This document shows positions 3,712 to 5,402 of a DNA stretch of 5,402 nt, one piece after another. This DNA is from Lachnoclostridium sp. UBA6558. Its GTDB lineage: Bacteria; Bacillota; Clostridia; Lachnospirales; Lachnospiraceae. The DNA is taken from NCBI GenBank assembly GCA_002434335.1, contig DJJW01000031.1:2861-8262 (forward strand), in the 5' to 3' direction. Below the pieces are notes generated by a model that worked only from the letters and a program-made list of their open reading frames with translations, made no database searches and was not told where the DNA came from. Made by a program: the position numbers and the translations under genes. The stretch's first letter is position 1. Each line of letters starts with the position of its first letter.

Positions 3712-5402
3712 ATGAAATTTACCAGTGATGGAAACAGATTAATCGCAAAATCAGGCAGGGAAGTTATATGGATTGAGCCATGGGGGACTAATTCCTTAAG
3801 GGTTCGTATGACAAAGGAAGCCGCAATGGATCTAAATGATTGGGCACTTACCGATGAGCCCAAGGGAAGCAAGGCAGAAATAATCATAAAAGAGGTTGTA
3901 TTAAAGGAACCCTGGAGTGAAGAAGAAGGCAGGGAAGGTGTAAAATGCCAGATAGCTTCTATAAAAAATGGTGAAATAACCGCCTCCTTTAATGGAGAAG
4001 GCTGGCTTTCCTTTACAAACAGTAAAGGAGAGGTACTTACTGAAGAATATCACAGAGACAGAAACCGTCTTGACAGGTATTGTGTTCCTTTAAATATTTC
4101 GGGAAGAGAAATGAAACCAATTACCGGCACCAGTGATTATAAGCTCACACTTCGCTTTGAAGCCTATGACGATGAGAAAATCTATGGCATGGGACAATAT
4201 CAGGACAAAATCTTGAATAAAAAAGGAGCAACCCTGGAACTTGCCCATAGAAATTGCCAGGCCAGCGTACCCTTTATGATATCCAGCAGAGGTTATGGCT
4301 TGTTATGGAACAATCCAAGTATCGGCACAGTAACATTTGGAACCAACCGGACAGAGTGGATAAGCTATAGTACAAAGAAGCTGGATTACTTTATTACGGC
4401 AGGTGATACTCCGTCACAGATTGAAGAACAGTATGCCGAAGCAGTAGGAAAAGTTCCTATGATGCCGGAATATGGCATGGGGTTTGGGCAGTGTAAGCTC
4501 AGGTATCGTAACCAGGAAGAACTTCTTACTGTGGCCAGGGAATATAAAAAACGCGGAATACCGGTAGATGTAATTGTAATTGATTTCTTTCACTGGACCA
4601 GACAGGGAGATTTCAAATTCGAACCCAGGGACTGGCCGGATCCGGAAGGTATGATAGCAGAATTAAAGTCAATGGGAATAGAGCTTATGGTATCTGTATG
4701 GCCCACCATTGACAGCCGTTCCGAAAACTATGAAACCATGGCACAGGAAGGGTATCTCATTTCTGCTGACCGAGGTATGAATATCAATATGAACTGGATG
4801 GGTGAAACAGTATTCTTTGATGCCACCAATAAAGAAGCAAGAGATTATGTATGGCAGGTATGCAAAAAGAATTATTACGACAAAGGGGTCCGAATCTTCT
4901 GGCTGGATGAAGCGGAACCGGAATTTGGTCCTTATGATTTCGACCTGTACCGATATCAGCAGGGAAGTGCATTACAATGCTCCAATATCTATCCGTTAAT
5001 GTATTCAAAGGGTTATTATGATGGGATGACAGCAGAAGGACAGGAAAACATCTGTAATTTAGTTCGCTCTGCCTGGGCAGGAAGTTCCAAATACGGGGCG
5101 CTGGTGTGGTCAGGGGATGTTTCTTCTACCTTTAGAGCAATGAGAGAACAGCTGCAAATAGGACTGAATATGGGAATAGCAGGCATTCCCTGGTGGACAA
5201 CGGATATTGGCGGCTTTTTAGGCGGTTATATTAAGGATAGGGATTTCCAGGAACTATTGCTGCGCTGGTTTGCCTTTGGAGTATTCTCACCGGTATTTCG
5301 TCTTCATGGAGAAAGAGTACCTCACCATGAGCCGGAGCAGGCAGTAATTGATGGGGTAACACAGATGATGACCGGAACAGACAATGAGATCTGGAGTTAT
5401 GG
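3712..5402 (+). CDS. Glycoside hydrolase family 31, alpha-xylosidase-like (3' end outside window)
   Basis: The frame is open from ATG 3712 to the edge, 563 codons; GH31 enzymes of this type usually have 650-800 or more, so the C-terminal beta domains are missing here. There is no signal peptide, so it acts in the cytoplasm. Residues about 10-240 form the N-terminal beta-sandwich (VIWIEPWGTNSLRVRMT near the start). The catalytic barrel begins near PEYGMGFGQCKLRY (252-265), with VIDFFHW (D291). WLDEAEPE gives the nucleophile Asp399 and WSGDVSS the acid/base Asp469; GIPWWTTDIGGF (D498) and FRLHG (R530) are further conserved active-site segments. The set resembles YicI-type alpha-xylosidases more than maltase-type WIDMNEP enzymes, so removal of alpha-xylosyl units from xyloglucan oligosaccharides is the best guess; alpha-glucosidase or another alpha-glycosidase activity is possible. 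AAAGGGG lies 5 nt before the ATG. The divergent AraC-type gene probably regulates it. Confidence 0.93.
   Translation, partial: MKFTSDGNRLIAKSGREVIWIEPWGTNSLRVRMTKEAAMDLNDWALTDEPKGSKAEIIIKEVVLKEPWSEEEGREGVKCQIASIKNGEITASFNGEGWLSFTNSKGEVLTEEYHRDRNRLDRYCVPLNISGREMKPITGTSDYKLTLRFEAYDDEKIYGMGQYQDKILNKKGATLELAHRNCQASVPFMISSRGYGLLWNNPSIGTVTFGTNRTEWISYSTKKLDYFITAGDTPSQIEEQYAEAVGKVPMMPEYGMGFGQCKLRYRNQEELLTVAREYKKRGIPVDVIVIDFFHWTRQGDFKFEPRDWPDPEGMIAELKSMGIELMVSVWPTIDSRSENYETMAQEGYLISADRGMNINMNWMGETVFFDATNKEARDYVWQVCKKNYYDKGVRIFWLDEAEPEFGPYDFDLYRYQQGSALQCSNIYPLMYSKGYYDGMTAEGQENICNLVRSAWAGSSKYGALVWSGDVSSTFRAMREQLQIGLNMGIAGIPWWTTDIGGFLGGYIKDRDFQELLLRWFAFGVFSPVFRLHGERVPHHEPEQAVIDGVTQMMTGTDNEIWSY

Noticed and set aside
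3654..3887. 77-codon minus-strand open frame at the GH31 start
   Set aside because: It is antisense to the GH31 N-terminus; the plus strand shows a clear family match there.
4784..5008. Short open frames on both strands inside the GH31 barrel
   Set aside because: They overlap the catalytic region of a clear GH31 frame and lack initiation signals.

Overview
The window looks like chromosomal DNA of a low-GC Gram-positive anaerobe, most likely a plant-polysaccharide-degrading clostridium of the Lachnospiraceae type. This rests on the AT-rich composition, strong AAGGAGG-like ribosome binding sites, consensus sigma-A-type promoters, hairpin-plus-T-run terminators, and the mix of a ricin-type carbohydrate-binding domain, an AraC regulator and a GH31 glycosidase. 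The genus is inference; no RNA gene or marker protein is present to fix it.

Layout: (1) Bases 3-134 are the last 43 codons of a gene ending in a ricin-B/CBM13-like lectin repeat. (2) A long imperfect hairpin at 152-225 sits almost symmetrically between that gene and a convergent tetR-type gene, and can end transcription in both directions. (3) A TetR-family repressor (243-833, minus, TTG start) diverges from a two-gene flavoprotein operon (972-1541 and 1541-2215, plus). The 138-bp gap holds two back-to-back promoters whose -35 boxes both fall in one copy of an exact 15-bp repeat; the second copy lies just past the predicted operon start site. This reads as an autoregulated repressor controlling the operon. 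(4) A strong terminator at 2231-2263 closes the operon. (5) An AraC-family regulator with an N-terminal cupin domain (2380-3252, minus) diverges from a GH31 alpha-glycosidase, probably alpha-xylosidase-like (3712 to the right edge, plus, truncated by the window). The 459 bp between them hold a candidate araC promoter, several small inverted repeats and a possible 15-codon leader ORF just ahead of the glycosidase.

How the genes work together: the first module is a ligand-sensing repressor plus two different flavodoxin-fold proteins, one carrying a four-cysteine motif like that of iron-sulfur flavoproteins. It is plausibly a small redox or detoxification unit, but neither the substrate nor the inducer can be read from the sequence. 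The second module is a classic sugar-responsive pair: an AraC activator next to a cytoplasmic glycosidase that would cleave imported alpha-linked oligosaccharides.

No CRISPR array, insertion sequence, phage gene, tRNA or rRNA was seen. I found no convincing new defence or mobile system. The most notable items are the shared operator architecture at 885-955 and the structured leader with a possible small ORF at 3557-3677.
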